Below the pieces are notes generated by a model that saw nothing but the letters and a program-made list of their open reading frames with translations, did not search any database and was not told the DNA's origin. DNA of 64,000 nucleotides from Streptomyces sp. CoH27 (lineage in GTDB: Bacteria; Actinomycetota; Actinomycetes; Streptomycetales; Streptomycetaceae): assembly GCF_020181035.1 (NCBI RefSeq), contig NZ_JAIQYY010000022.1, positions 1-64,000 on the forward strand, written 5' to 3'. Within the stretch, counting starts at the first letter, position 1, and every line of letters starts with the position of its first letter. Positions 52,863 to 61,891 of this stretch are shown piece after piece. The position numbers and the translations under genes were made by a program.

Positions 52863-54845
52863 ATGACTTCCTCCCCCCTCCCGATCAGCCGGCGCCGGCT
52901 GCTGGCGGCGACCGGCGCGGCCGCGGCCTTCGGCCTGCTGCGGTTCGCCCCCGAGGCGGCCGCGACCGACGGCCCCGCCGGCTACACCGCGACCTGGCCC
53001 TCCGTGGACCAGCACCCCCCGGCCGCGGCCTGGTTCAAGGACGCCAAGTTCGGCATCTACTACCACTGGGGCGTCTTCAGCGTCCCCGCGTTCGGCAACG
53101 AGTGGTATCCGCGCAACATGTACATCGGCGGCTCGAACGAGAACAAGCACCACATCGCCATTTACGGTGACCCCTCGGTATGGCCGTACAACAACTTCAT
53201 CGACGGCGCCCGCGACAAGGCCGGCAACTTCGTGCAGTTCGCCCCCAAGCTGGCGTCCCAGGGCGGTAGTTGGGACCCGGACGCCTGGGCCCGGCTGTTC
53301 AAGGCCGCGGGCGCGCGGTTCGCCGGCCCGGTCGCCGAGCACCACGACGGCTTCTCCATGTGGAACAGCCGCGCCAACCCGTGGAACTCGGTCCGGCACG
53401 GGCCCAGACTCGACCTCGTGGGGCTGCACGCGCAGGCCATCCGCGGGCAGGGCCTGAAGTTCATGGCCTCCCTCCACCACGCCTACCACTTCAACGGCTA
53501 CTACGACCACGTGCCGAACCAGTCGGACCCGACCCTGCGCATCCTCTTCGGCCAGCAGGGCTCGGCCGCCGAGAACCAGCTCTGGTACGACAAGCTGGTC
53601 GAGGTGGTCGACGGCTACCAACCCGACCTGATCTGGCAGGACTTCGACCTCAACCTGGTGCAGGAGTCGGACCGGCTCCAGTTCCTCGCGTACTACTACA
53701 ACCGGGCCGTCGCCTGGAACAAGGACGTCGTCGCCACGTACAAGGACGGCCTCGACAACAAGGGCGAGGTCTTCGACTTCGAGCGCGGCGGCCCGGCAGG
53801 GCTGCTCACCCCGTACTGGCTGACCGACGACAGCATCTCCTCCTCCAGTTGGTGCTACACGGTGGGCATCGGCTACTACTCGACGCAGGCACTGCTGCAC
53901 TCGCTGATCGACCGGGTCAGCAAGGGCGGCACCATGCTGCTGAACATCGCCCCCATGGCCGACGGCACCATCCCCTCCGGGCAGCAGTCGATCCTGCTCG
54001 GCATGGGGGACTGGCTCGGCCGCTTCGGAGAGGCGGTCTACGGCACCCGCTCCTGGACCAGTTACGGCGAGGGCCCCACCAAGATGGGCGGAGGTTCCTT
54101 CAGCGGACCGGTGGCCGGCACACCACAGGACATCCGGTTCACCCGCACCCAGGACAACAAGGTCCTCTACATCACCGCGCTGGGCTGGCAGGGCGGCACC
54201 ATGACCGTCACCACGCTCAACACCAACCAGATCAACCTCAGTAGCCTGACCGGCGCCCAACTTCTGGGCAACGCCGCCGGCACCTACATCAACCTGCCCG
54301 CCCCGACCCAGGACGCCTCCGGACTGCACCTGGCCATGCCCTCGGCCAACCCGCCGTTCAGCGCCCTGGCGTACACGGTCAAGCTCACCTTCTCCGGAGA
54401 GATACCCGTCCTGGGCGCACCGGGCGGCTCCACGACCTGGGTGAAGATCGCCAACGCGACCAGCGGACTCGTGCTCGACAGCGGAGGCAACGTCGCCTCC
54501 GGCTCCAACCTCAAGCAGTGGAACTACGACGGCAGCACCAACCTGCAGTGGCAGCTCATCGACCTCGGCAACGGCTACCACCGCATCGTGAACCGCACCA
54601 ACGGCATGGTCGCCGACAGTTACGGCAATTCCGCCAACGGCGCTCCCGCCCGCCAGCAGGCGTGGAACGGCAGCAACAACCAGCAGTGGTCGCTGGTCGG
54701 CCTCGGCGACAACCGGTACCAGATCGTCAACCGCGGCACCGGCACCGCCCTCGACAGCAGCGGCAGCACCACGGCCGGTTCCACCACCGTGATGTGGACG
54801 CCGAACTCCAGCACCAACAACGCATGGACCATCACCGCCCTGTGA
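52863..54845 (+). CDS. GH29 alpha-L-fucosidase with ricin-type lectin, Tat-type signal
   Basis: 660 aa. ISRRRLLAATGAAAAFG is a twin-arginine-like signal, unlike the Sec signals of its neighbours. GH29 barrel about 40-400: WFKDAKFGIYYHWG, AEHHDGFSMWNS, nucleophile candidate Asp260 in PDLIWQDFD, GGTMLLNIAPMADG. C-terminal beta domain to about 515. Ricin-like domain about 525-660 without Cys pairs (SGLVLDSGGNVASGSNL, NGMVADSYGNSANGAP). Removes terminal alpha-L-fucose, as on arabinogalactan or xyloglucan. Export fully folded would fit Tat. Confidence 0.9.
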   Translation: MTSSPLPISRRRLLAATGAAAAFGLLRFAPEAAATDGPAGYTATWPSVDQHPPAAAWFKDAKFGIYYHWGVFSVPAFGNEWYPRNMYIGGSNENKHHIAIYGDPSVWPYNNFIDGARDKAGNFVQFAPKLASQGGSWDPDAWARLFKAAGARFAGPVAEHHDGFSMWNSRANPWNSVRHGPRLDLVGLHAQAIRGQGLKFMASLHHAYHFNGYYDHVPNQSDPTLRILFGQQGSAAENQLWYDKLVEVVDGYQPDLIWQDFDLNLVQESDRLQFLAYYYNRAVAWNKDVVATYKDGLDNKGEVFDFERGGPAGLLTPYWLTDDSISSSSWCYTVGIGYYSTQALLHSLIDRVSKGGTMLLNIAPMADGTIPSGQQSILLGMGDWLGRFGEAVYGTRSWTSYGEGPTKMGGGSFSGPVAGTPQDIRFTRTQDNKVLYITALGWQGGTMTVTTLNTNQINLSSLTGAQLLGNAAGTYINLPAPTQDASGLHLAMPSANPPFSALAYTVKLTFSGEIPVLGAPGGSTTWVKIANATSGLVLDSGGNVASGSNLKQWNYDGSTNLQWQLIDLGNGYHRIVNRTNGMVADSYGNSANGAPARQQAWNGSNNQQWSLVGLGDNRYQIVNRGTGTALDSSGSTTAGSTTVMWTPNSSTNNAWTITAL

Positions 54846-54869
54846 AGTCGACTACGGAAGAAGGTGTGT

Positions 54870-56210
54870 ATGAAACGCAAACCGCTCTTAATGTCCCTCG
54901 TGGCCGCGGTACTCCTCGTACTGGCCACTGCGGGCACCTCGTTCAGCAGCGGCCTGGGCGCCCCCGCCTCGGCCACGAAGACCGCCGCCGCGGCGGCGAG
55001 CGCCGGCTGCGGCAGGGCCCCGACGCTGACCAGTGGTAACCACACGATCCAGAGCGGCGGCCAGACGCGCAGCTACATCCTGCGGGTTCCGGCCGGCTAC
55101 GACAGCAACCACCCCTACCGGCTGATCTTCGGCTTCCACTGGCGGGGCGGCACGGCGGCCGACGTCGACTCGGGCGGAACGGACGGATACAACTGGTCCT
55201 ACTACGGCCTCAGGCGCCTGGCGGACAGCGCGAACAACAGCACGATCTTCGTCGCTCCCCAGGGCAACGGCAACGGCTGGGCCAACCCCGGCGGCCAGGA
55301 CGTGGCCTTCGTCGACGCCATGGTCAGCCAGATCGAAGCGGGTCTGTGCGTCGACACCACCCAGTTGTTCTCCGCCGGCTTCAGCTACGGCGGCGCGATG
55401 TCGTACGCCCTCGCCTGCTCCCGGGCGACGGTCTTCCGCGCGGTCGCGGTCTACTCCGGAGCGAACCTCAGCGGGTGCAACGGCGGCACTCAGCCCATCG
55501 CGTACATGGGTCTGCACGGCCTCAGGGACAATGTGCTGCCCATCTCGTCGGGACGGGAACTGCGCGACACCTTCGTCCGGGCGAATGGCTGCACCCCGCA
55601 GAACCCGCCCGAGCCGGCCTACGGAAGCCTGACGCACATCATCACCACCTACTCCGGATGCAGGTCCGGATACCCCGTCGTCTGGGCCGCGTTCGACGGA
55701 GCGGGCCACGACCCCGGTCCCATCGACGGTTCCACCGGTGACGGCTGGCGCACCTGGACGTCGGCAGCGGTGTGGCAGTTCTTCACCCAGTTCGGCTCGA
55801 ATCCGCCGCCACCGCCGCCCTCCGGCAACCAGGAGATCGCCGGTCAGCAGTCGGGGCGCTGCCTCGACATCAACAACTCCACCACGGCCAACGGCACGCA
55901 GGCACAACTGTGGGACTGCAACGGCGGCTCCAACCAACGGTGGACCTACACCGCCGCAAGGCAGCTGGTTGTCTACGGCAACAAGTGCCTGGGCGTCGGC
56001 CAGACAGCGGGCAGCGGCGCCCCGGCGGCGATCTGGGACTGCAGCGGGCAGGCAGATCAGCAATGGAACGTCAATCCCGACGGCACGATCACCGCAGCGC
56101 AGTCGGGGCTCTGCCTGGACGCAAGCGGCCAGGGGACCGCCAACGGGACGAAAGTTCAGCTATGGAGTTGCACGGGCGGTGCGAATCAGCACTGGCGCCT
56201 GCAGAACTGA
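54870..56210 (+). CDS. Feruloyl esterase / PHB-depolymerase-fold esterase (CE1-like) with CBM13 lectin
   Basis: 446 aa, ATG with GAAGAAGG upstream (GTG at 54864 also in frame); signal peptide about 1-35. The alpha/beta hydrolase domain (about 47-312) has RSYILRVPAGYDSNHPYRL, FGFHWRGG, nucleophile Ser172 in FSAGFSYGGAMSYAL, GLRDNVLPISSG (Asp region) and GAGHDPGP (His). PPPPPP linker, then ricin domain about 322-446 (GRCLDINNSTTANGTQ, LCLDASGQGTANGTK). Family members release ferulic acid esterified to arabinose on arabinoxylan, completing the debranching set. Last gene before a strong terminator. Confidence 0.87.
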   Translation: MKRKPLLMSLVAAVLLVLATAGTSFSSGLGAPASATKTAAAAASAGCGRAPTLTSGNHTIQSGGQTRSYILRVPAGYDSNHPYRLIFGFHWRGGTAADVDSGGTDGYNWSYYGLRRLADSANNSTIFVAPQGNGNGWANPGGQDVAFVDAMVSQIEAGLCVDTTQLFSAGFSYGGAMSYALACSRATVFRAVAVYSGANLSGCNGGTQPIAYMGLHGLRDNVLPISSGRELRDTFVRANGCTPQNPPEPAYGSLTHIITTYSGCRSGYPVVWAAFDGAGHDPGPIDGSTGDGWRTWTSAAVWQFFTQFGSNPPPPPPSGNQEIAGQQSGRCLDINNSTTANGTQAQLWDCNGGSNQRWTYTAARQLVVYGNKCLGVGQTAGSGAPAAIWDCSGQADQQWNVNPDGTITAAQSGLCLDASGQGTANGTKVQLWSCTGGANQHWRLQN

Positions 56211-56216
56211 CACACC

Positions 56217-56254
56217 GGGGCCAGGCCCGCACGGCACCGTGCGGGCCTGGCCCC
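56217..56254 (+). terminator. Strong hairpin terminator of the lectin-enzyme cluster
   Basis: A perfect 18-bp inverted repeat (arms 56217-56234 and 56237-56254, loop CA) starts 7 bp after the feruloyl esterase stop. Its length and position identify it as the end of the transcription unit, although no T-run follows, as is common in Streptomyces. Confidence 0.85.
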
Positions 56255-56756
56255 GCAGAGCCCGACGCGCGCCGAGCCGGATCCGCGCAGGCGCCTTGCC
56301 GCGCTTCTGACGCGGGCGCAGCGGCATCCGGGACTGCTGCCGGCCATCCGGGATCGATGCAGTCCTGCGTCTCCGTTCCTGGTGCGTCCAACTCCCCGGC
56401 GGGCATGAAACCCGGTGTCCACTCACGAGGATCGGCCTCAGTCGGCGGCAGGTCCGCCGATGCCGGCGGCGAGTACCGGAGATCATCGCCTTCTTCGCGA
56501 CCTCGGGAGCGGCGATGCGTTGCCAAGAGGGGATGCGCTCGAAGCCGAAGCGGCCGGCGGAGCGCGGGACCCTGGCCGAGCCTTCGTGCGGCTGTTCGGG
56601 GTCGACGGCAGGAAGCAGGGGTGGTGAGCGTGGCGAGGCCGTCCGACGGTGGGCTCGCGGAGTACGTGGGCCGCTCCCTTTGACGGGCGGTCTCGCGGGA
56701 TGCCGCGTGCGACGCCCGCACGGACGCAGGTGTCGCACGCGGCCGAAGGCCGGGCG
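56255..56756. other. Gene-free interval between convergent units
   Basis: About 500 bp between the + strand enzyme cluster and the 3' end of the GH43 gene on the minus strand. Minus-strand frames include FGFERIPSWQRIAAPEVAKK, which looks protein-like, but I cannot link it to a family. It may be decayed coding DNA. Confidence 0.35.
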
Positions 56757-58292
56757 TCAAGCGGAGGGCGCCGATGCCGGGGTGTACTCGTACCAGTCGA
56801 AGGCGACCGTGCCCACGGTGGCGTACATGCCGATGACGCGGCCGGTGAAGCCGCCGGCGACCTCGGTGGACAGGTAGCGCCCGTCCAGTTCGGCGAGGGG
56901 CTGGGCGTCCGGGGCGTCGGGGTCGCCGAGCCAGAAGGCGACGGTGTCAGGGCCGGTGGTTCCGCCATCGGTGAGTTCCGGCGACGCGGGCACAAGGTCG
57001 GACGTGCGGATCGTGACGGTGAGGGTCAGCGGTCCGGACGGGACCGGTCGGCCGGCCACGGTCTGGCGCAGCGGACCGATGCGGGCGACGACTCCGGCCT
57101 CACCGTTCCCGACCTCCAGTTCGTAGTGGTGGGCTTCGTCCAGGCGCACGCTGAGGCCGCCGCGTCCCGTACCCGGGTCGATCGCAGCGGTGACGCGGCA
57201 GTCGTGGTGTTGCTGGCGGCGGCCGACGAAGGTGTACCCGGGGCGGTCGAGGGTGGCGCCGGTGGCTCTGAGGGCCAGCCAGCCAGGGCGCTCGGTGAGC
57301 GACCAGGAGCCCTCTGGGCGGGTGAAGGGCGAGACCCAGTGCGGCGCGAGAGCGGACTCGTCGAAGTCGTCGCGGGCGGGCAGGGGCGGAACGGGGTGCC
57401 AGGCACCGCCCGGGGCCGCGTGACTCTCGGGAACGGGCGCGACGACGGGCCAGCTGTCCTCGTCCCACTCCACGGGGGTCAGGAACGTCTCGCGACCGAG
57501 CACGTGCACGTCGGGTGTGAAGCCGCGGGGCCGGACGCCGAGCAGCACCATCCACCAGCTGCCGTCGGTAGCCTGCACCAGGTCGGCGTGGCCGGTGTTC
57601 TGGATGGAGCGGCCGGTACCGCTGTGGGACAGCAGGGGGTTGGCGGGTGCGCCTTCCCAGGGGCCGCGCGGCGAGCGGCCGCGGGCGATGGACACGCTGT
57701 GGCCGCGTTCGGTGCCGCCTTCCGCGATCAGCAGGTACCACCAGTCGCCGATGCGGTAGAGGTGCGGCGCCTCGGGGTACTTGAGGCCGCTGCCCGACCA
57801 CGTGGCAAAGGGCCCCTCCAGCACCTCCCCCTTGACCGGGTCGATCCTGGCCATGTTGATGCCGCCTTCGGGCCCGGAGAAGGCGCACCAGCAGGTGCCG
57901 TCCTCCTCCCAGGCCAGATCGGGGTCGATCCCGGTCAGGTCGATCCACACCGGGTCGCTCCACGGCCCCTCGGGCCGCTCGGCCGAGACGACGAAGTTGC
58001 CGCCGCCGTCGATGTTGGTGTTGATGACCCAGTAACGGCCGGCGTGGTAGCGGATCGTGGGGGCGTAGAGGCCGCCGGACGCCTTCGCACCAGGGAGAGG
58101 CAGCGGCAGTTGCTCGGGCCGGTGGAGCACGTTGCCGATCTGCTCCCAGTGCACGAGGTCCTTGCTGTGGAAGAGCGGCAGCCCGGGGAAGTACTCGAAG
58201 CTGGAGCACACCAGGTAGTAGTCGTCACCGACCCGGCACACGCTCGGATCGGGGTGGAACCCGCTGATCACGGGGTTGTCGTACGTACGCAC
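56757..58292 (-). CDS. GH43 beta-xylosidase/alpha-L-arabinofuranosidase
   Basis: 511 aa; GTG start at 58292 chosen because AAAGGA lies 10 bp upstream and homologs begin RTYDNPVISGFHPDPS. The five-bladed propeller carries catalytic base Asp15 (GFHPDPS), pKa-modulating Asp125 (GIDPDLAWEEDG) and acid Glu174 (GLKYPEAPHLY). A C-terminal beta-sandwich (GH43_C2/DUF1349-like, about 330-511) shapes the pocket. No signal peptide and no lectin, so it is intracellular and processes imported oligosaccharides. Downstream of the GH3/ABC genes but separated by a hairpin, so probably its own transcript. Confidence 0.9.
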   Translation of the reverse strand: MRTYDNPVISGFHPDPSVCRVGDDYYLVCSSFEYFPGLPLFHSKDLVHWEQIGNVLHRPEQLPLPLPGAKASGGLYAPTIRYHAGRYWVINTNIDGGGNFVVSAERPEGPWSDPVWIDLTGIDPDLAWEEDGTCWCAFSGPEGGINMARIDPVKGEVLEGPFATWSGSGLKYPEAPHLYRIGDWWYLLIAEGGTERGHSVSIARGRSPRGPWEGAPANPLLSHSGTGRSIQNTGHADLVQATDGSWWMVLLGVRPRGFTPDVHVLGRETFLTPVEWDEDSWPVVAPVPESHAAPGGAWHPVPPLPARDDFDESALAPHWVSPFTRPEGSWSLTERPGWLALRATGATLDRPGYTFVGRRQQHHDCRVTAAIDPGTGRGGLSVRLDEAHHYELEVGNGEAGVVARIGPLRQTVAGRPVPSGPLTLTVTIRTSDLVPASPELTDGGTTGPDTVAFWLGDPDAPDAQPLAELDGRYLSTEVAGGFTGRVIGMYATVGTVAFDWYEYTPASAPSA

Positions 58293-58465
58293 AGAATGTG
58301 TTCCTTTCCGGCCGCCTGGCGTCGTGGAGCGAGTCCAGGCGGTGCCGTGACTGCTGCTCGCAGGTTCATCGGGTTGAGTCCGCGTCAGTTCGGAATGCTG
58401 ATCAGCGCGCTGCGGCTGGAGGGGGCGGCCCCTCCGGCCCGAGCCCTGCCCGCGCCTGTCCATAT

Positions 58466-58508
58466 GGAGATGGGCGTACTCGGCGGCCCGCCGAGTACGC
58501 CCATCTCC
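58466..58508 (-). terminator. Perfect 21-bp inverted repeat, terminator of the GH3/ABC unit
   Basis: Arms 58466-58486 and 58488-58508 are exactly complementary around a single base. It lies downstream of the GH3 gene and the CE7 remnant and upstream of the GH43 gene, all minus strand, so it should stop transcription from the transporter operon. Confidence 0.75.
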
Positions 58509-58519
58509 AGCACATGCCC

Positions 58520-58685
58520 CCGTCCACCGCCACACTCAGTCCGGTGCTGACCGGTGTCAGCCGGACCTCGCCGCCGTACGAGGGGCCTGGGTGAGTGGAT
58601 CCTTCCAGTAGGCGTCGAGGCCGTCCGGTTCGGTCTGGCTGCTGCGGCAGCGCCGCAGCTCGGCCTCGGGCAGGTCGGTGTACAT
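58520..58685 (-). pseudogene. N-terminal remnant of CE7 acetylxylan esterase
   Basis: Minus-strand ATG at 58685 begins YTDLPEAELRRCRSSQTEPD, then GLDAYWKDPLTQA, the N-terminus of AXE1/Cah family esterases (TDLPxxELRxYRS...EPxDFDxFW). After a frame change near 58595 the reading continues as GEVRLTPVSTGL. The whole catalytic hydrolase domain is missing. It sits 18 bp downstream of the GH3 stop, where an intact CE7 gene would have been the next operon member. Confidence 0.6.
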
Positions 58686-58703
58686 GCGCGGCCTGTCGTT
58701 ACG

Positions 58704-61076
58704 TCAGCGGCATTCGACGGTGACGACGGGGTGCAGCCTGCGGGTGTGGTCGACCTCCCGGACGGGGCCGGTCAGGCGCAGCGGGACCGTGATGCGGTGG
58801 TCGGTGCTGCTGGCGGAGATCCGCAGCTCCAACTCGCCGGGTTCGACGATGCGACGGCCCCCGCGGCCGGTGAAGGAGGCCAGGTCCGCGGGCAGTTCCA
58901 GGTGGACCCGGCAGACTTCCCCGGCTTCGAGCGGGAGGCGCCGGTAGCCGACGAGGCGCTGCACCGGCTGGACCACGGAGGCCACCGGGTCGTGCAGGTA
59001 GAACTGCACCACCTCGCAGCCGGAGCGTTCGCCGGTGTTGAGGACCTCGAAGGCGATCCGGAAGCTGCCGTCGGTGCCGGTCTCCGTGACGCTGACGTCG
59101 AGCGCGGACCACTGGAATTCCGTGTAGCTGAGCCCGTGGCCGAATGCGTAGGCCGCGCTGGTACTGGTGCTGGACACGTCGCTGTCCTGGGCCAGCCGGG
59201 CGGCCAGGTAGGTGGAGGGCTGGACACCCTTGTGCCGCGGCACACTCACGGGCAACCGTCCGGAGGGGTTCACCCGCCCGCTGAGCACGCCGGCGATCGC
59301 CTCGGTGCCCGCCTCCCCAGGAAAGAAGGACTGCACGATTGCCGCTGCTTCTGTGTCGGCGCGCCCCAGTGCGTAAGGGCGGCCCGCCAGCATGACGAGC
59401 ACCACGGGCGTGTCGGCATCCAGCAGGGTGTCGAGCAACTGCTGTTGCACGCCGGGTAGTTGCATCGATTCGGCGTCACATCCCTCGCCGCTGGTGCCGC
59501 GGCCGAACAGGCCGGCGCGGTCCCCGAGGGCGAGCACCACGACGTCGGCGATGCGGGCCGCCGCGACCGCCTCGGCGAAGCCGGCCGTGCTGTCGCCGTC
59601 GACCGTCGCACCGGGCGCGGAGAAGATCTCGGCGTCGGGAAACTCGGCCGCCAAGGCCTCGCGCAGCGTGGGCAGCGCGATGCCGGTCGGGACCTCGGGG
59701 TGTTGCGAGCCGACGTGCACGGGGAAGGAGTAGCAGCCCAGCACGGCCGTCGGCGTGTCGGCGTTGGGGCCGATCAGCGCGATCCGGCGGGGGCGGCCGA
59801 GCGGCAGCGTGCCGTCGTTGCGCAGCAGCACGACGGCCTGCTCTGCCAGTTCGCGCGCCAGCTGCCGGTTGGCCGGGGGGTCCAGGTCGACGCTGCCGCG
59901 CAGCGCCTCGGGAACGGCCGGTTTCGCTCCGGAGAGCGCCTGCGGAACCGGGTTCCAGTCGGGGTCGAGCAGGCCGAGCTGTACCTTCTGAATGAGGATC
60001 CGGCGCAGGGCGCGATCGATCAGCTCCTCAGGGACGGTGCCGGCCTTGACCGCGTCGAGCAGCGGCTGTCCGAATGTCTTGACGGTCGGCAGCTCGACAT
60101 CGACGCCGCTGGCGAGGGCAAGCCCGGCGGCCTCGGCCCAGCTTCCGGCGACGCCGTGCAGGAGCTTGAGAAAGGCGATGCCGAAGTAGTCCGCCACCAC
60201 TGTCCCGTCGAAGCCCCAGGTGTCCCGGAGCAGACCGGTGAGCAGTTCCTGATCGGCTGCCGAGGGGATGCCGTCGGTGTCCGTGTAGGCGTGCATGACC
60301 GAACGCGGTCGGCCTTCGCGCAGCGCCATCTCGAACGGGGGAAGGATGACGTCGGCACGCTCGCGGGCGCCCATGCTGACCGGTGCGAGGTTGCGGCCGG
60401 CCCGCGAGGCGGAGTAGCCGGCGAAGTGCTTGAGCGTGGCGACGATCCCGGCGGACTCCAGGCCCTGCACGTAGGCGGTGGCGATGGTGCCGACCAGGTA
60501 CGGGTCCTCGCCGATGGTCTCCTCGACGCGGCCCCAGCGGGCGTCGCGCACCACGTCGAGCACGGGGGCGAGGCCCTGGTGGACGCCGACGGCGCGCATG
60601 TCGGTCCCGATGGCGGTGGCCATGGTGCGCACCAGCTCGGGGTTGAAGGTAGCTCCCCAGGAAAGCGGGACGGGGTAGGCGGTTGCCCCCCAGGCCGCGA
60701 ACCCGGCAAGGCACTCCTCGTGGGCGATCGCGGGTATGCCGAAGCGGTTGGCGGCGACGATGCGCTGCTGGGAGCGGGCGAGTGAAAGCGCACCGACGGC
60801 GGCGTCCACGGGAACGGTGCCGAAGGGCCGGGTCAGCTGGCCCAGACCGTGCGGCAGCAGCTCGTCCAGGTCCGGCGGCTCCTCCATCTCGTGCTGGTGC
60901 GGGGCGACCTCGCCGCCCTCGTCGGAGGCGCCCACCCAGACGCCGACCAGCTGCGCTGTTTTCTCCCGCAGGGTCATCGCCGCGATCAGGGCGTCGGCCC
61001 TGGTCGCGGGGTCGAGCGAGACGTCCCGCCACACAGGGGTGGCGATCTCGGCGGCGGGGTTCATGTTGCCGGTCAC
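58704..61076 (-). CDS. GH3 glycosidase (beta-xylosidase/beta-glucosidase)
   Basis: About 790 aa; GTG at 61076 overlaps the permease stop (GTGA), ATG at 61064 is an alternative. GH3 N-domain: MTLREKTAQLVGVW, GIPAIAHEECLAG, APVLDVVRDARWGRVEETIGEDP in short blocks, LKHFAGYS, nucleophile Asp296 in GTVVADYFGI. GH3 C-domain: VVLLRNDGTLPL, GRGTSGEGCDAESMQLPG (acid/base Glu region), AYAFGHGLSYTEF. Fibronectin-III-like end domain. No signal peptide. In bxl systems the GH3 BxlA hydrolyses imported xylo-oligosaccharides; the same is expected here. Confidence 0.9.
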   Translation of the reverse strand: MTGNMNPAAEIATPVWRDVSLDPATRADALIAAMTLREKTAQLVGVWVGASDEGGEVAPHQHEMEEPPDLDELLPHGLGQLTRPFGTVPVDAAVGALSLARSQQRIVAANRFGIPAIAHEECLAGFAAWGATAYPVPLSWGATFNPELVRTMATAIGTDMRAVGVHQGLAPVLDVVRDARWGRVEETIGEDPYLVGTIATAYVQGLESAGIVATLKHFAGYSASRAGRNLAPVSMGARERADVILPPFEMALREGRPRSVMHAYTDTDGIPSAADQELLTGLLRDTWGFDGTVVADYFGIAFLKLLHGVAGSWAEAAGLALASGVDVELPTVKTFGQPLLDAVKAGTVPEELIDRALRRILIQKVQLGLLDPDWNPVPQALSGAKPAVPEALRGSVDLDPPANRQLARELAEQAVVLLRNDGTLPLGRPRRIALIGPNADTPTAVLGCYSFPVHVGSQHPEVPTGIALPTLREALAAEFPDAEIFSAPGATVDGDSTAGFAEAVAAARIADVVVLALGDRAGLFGRGTSGEGCDAESMQLPGVQQQLLDTLLDADTPVVLVMLAGRPYALGRADTEAAAIVQSFFPGEAGTEAIAGVLSGRVNPSGRLPVSVPRHKGVQPSTYLAARLAQDSDVSSTSTSAAYAFGHGLSYTEFQWSALDVSVTETGTDGSFRIAFEVLNTGERSGCEVVQFYLHDPVASVVQPVQRLVGYRRLPLEAGEVCRVHLELPADLASFTGRGGRRIVEPGELELRISASSTDHRITVPLRLTGPVREVDHTRRLHPVVTVECR

Positions 61077-61891
61077 TTTCCTCCGACCCCCATGAGCCCC
61101 TGGACCAGGGCGCGGCGGGCGAACAGGTAGACGATGAAGATGGGGAGCATGGACAGCACCACGGCGCTGAGCAGTCCAGGGACGTCGACGCCGTGTTCGG
61201 TCTGGAAGTTGTACAGACCGAGGGTGATCACCTTGGTCGAGTCCGACTGGGTGAGGATCAGCGGGAAGAGGAAGCCGTTCCAGGCCTGCAGGGCCGAGAA
61301 GACGACGATGGAGGAGAGCCCGCCCTTCGACAGCGGCAGGACCAGTTGCCTGAAGACCCGCCACGGGGAGGCTCCGTCCATCGCCATGGCCTCGTACAGC
61401 TCGGGGGTGATGTCGCGCATCGCCCCGGTCAGCACCAGGGTGCACACCGGCAGCGAGAACGCGGCGGTGGGCAGGATGACGCCGATCAGGTGGTCATAGA
61501 GCCCGGCCTTGCTGATCACGTAGAACATCGGCACGATCACCGCCTGCGCGGGGACCGCGAGTCCCAGCAGGAAAACCCGGAACACGACGGTGATGGTCCG
61601 GCCCTGGGCGCGCACGATGGCGTAGGCGAGCGGCGGCACCACCACCAGCACGATGCCGACGACGCTGACGGTGACGATCAGGGTGTTGAGGAAGTCCTGG
61701 CCGAAGCCGTTGGAGAATGCGTTGAAGTAGTTGCTCAGGGTCAGTTGCGAGGGAAAGCTCAGCGGGCCCTGGGTCGAGTAGTTGGATGTGGTGCGCAGGG
61801 TCGCGATCAGCAGCACGTAGAGCGGAAGGCCGATCAGAGCGAGCCATATCAGGGAGCCCAGTCCTGCGAGGTAGTTGGGGCGCTGCCGCAT
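61073..61891 (-). CDS. Carbohydrate ABC transporter permease (MalG-like)
   Basis: 272 aa, six TM helices; EAA loop YEAMAMDGASPWRVFRQLVL contacts the shared MsiK-type ATPase, which is not encoded here. ATG at 61891 overlaps the upstream TGA by one base (TGATG). Partner of the next permease in importing oligosaccharides. Confidence 0.92.
   Translation of the reverse strand: MRQRPNYLAGLGSLIWLALIGLPLYVLLIATLRTTSNYSTQGPLSFPSQLTLSNYFNAFSNGFGQDFLNTLIVTVSVVGIVLVVVPPLAYAIVRAQGRTITVVFRVFLLGLAVPAQAVIVPMFYVISKAGLYDHLIGVILPTAAFSLPVCTLVLTGAMRDITPELYEAMAMDGASPWRVFRQLVLPLSKGGLSSIVVFSALQAWNGFLFPLILTQSDSTKVITLGLYNFQTEHGVDVPGLLSAVVLSMLPIFIVYLFARRALVQGLMGVGGK

Noticed and set aside
56255..56756. Hidden gene in the minus-strand frame with FGFERIPSWQRIAAP
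   Set aside because: No family recognised, no ribosome site, and the surrounding frame is Arg-rich; kept only as a note in the interval.
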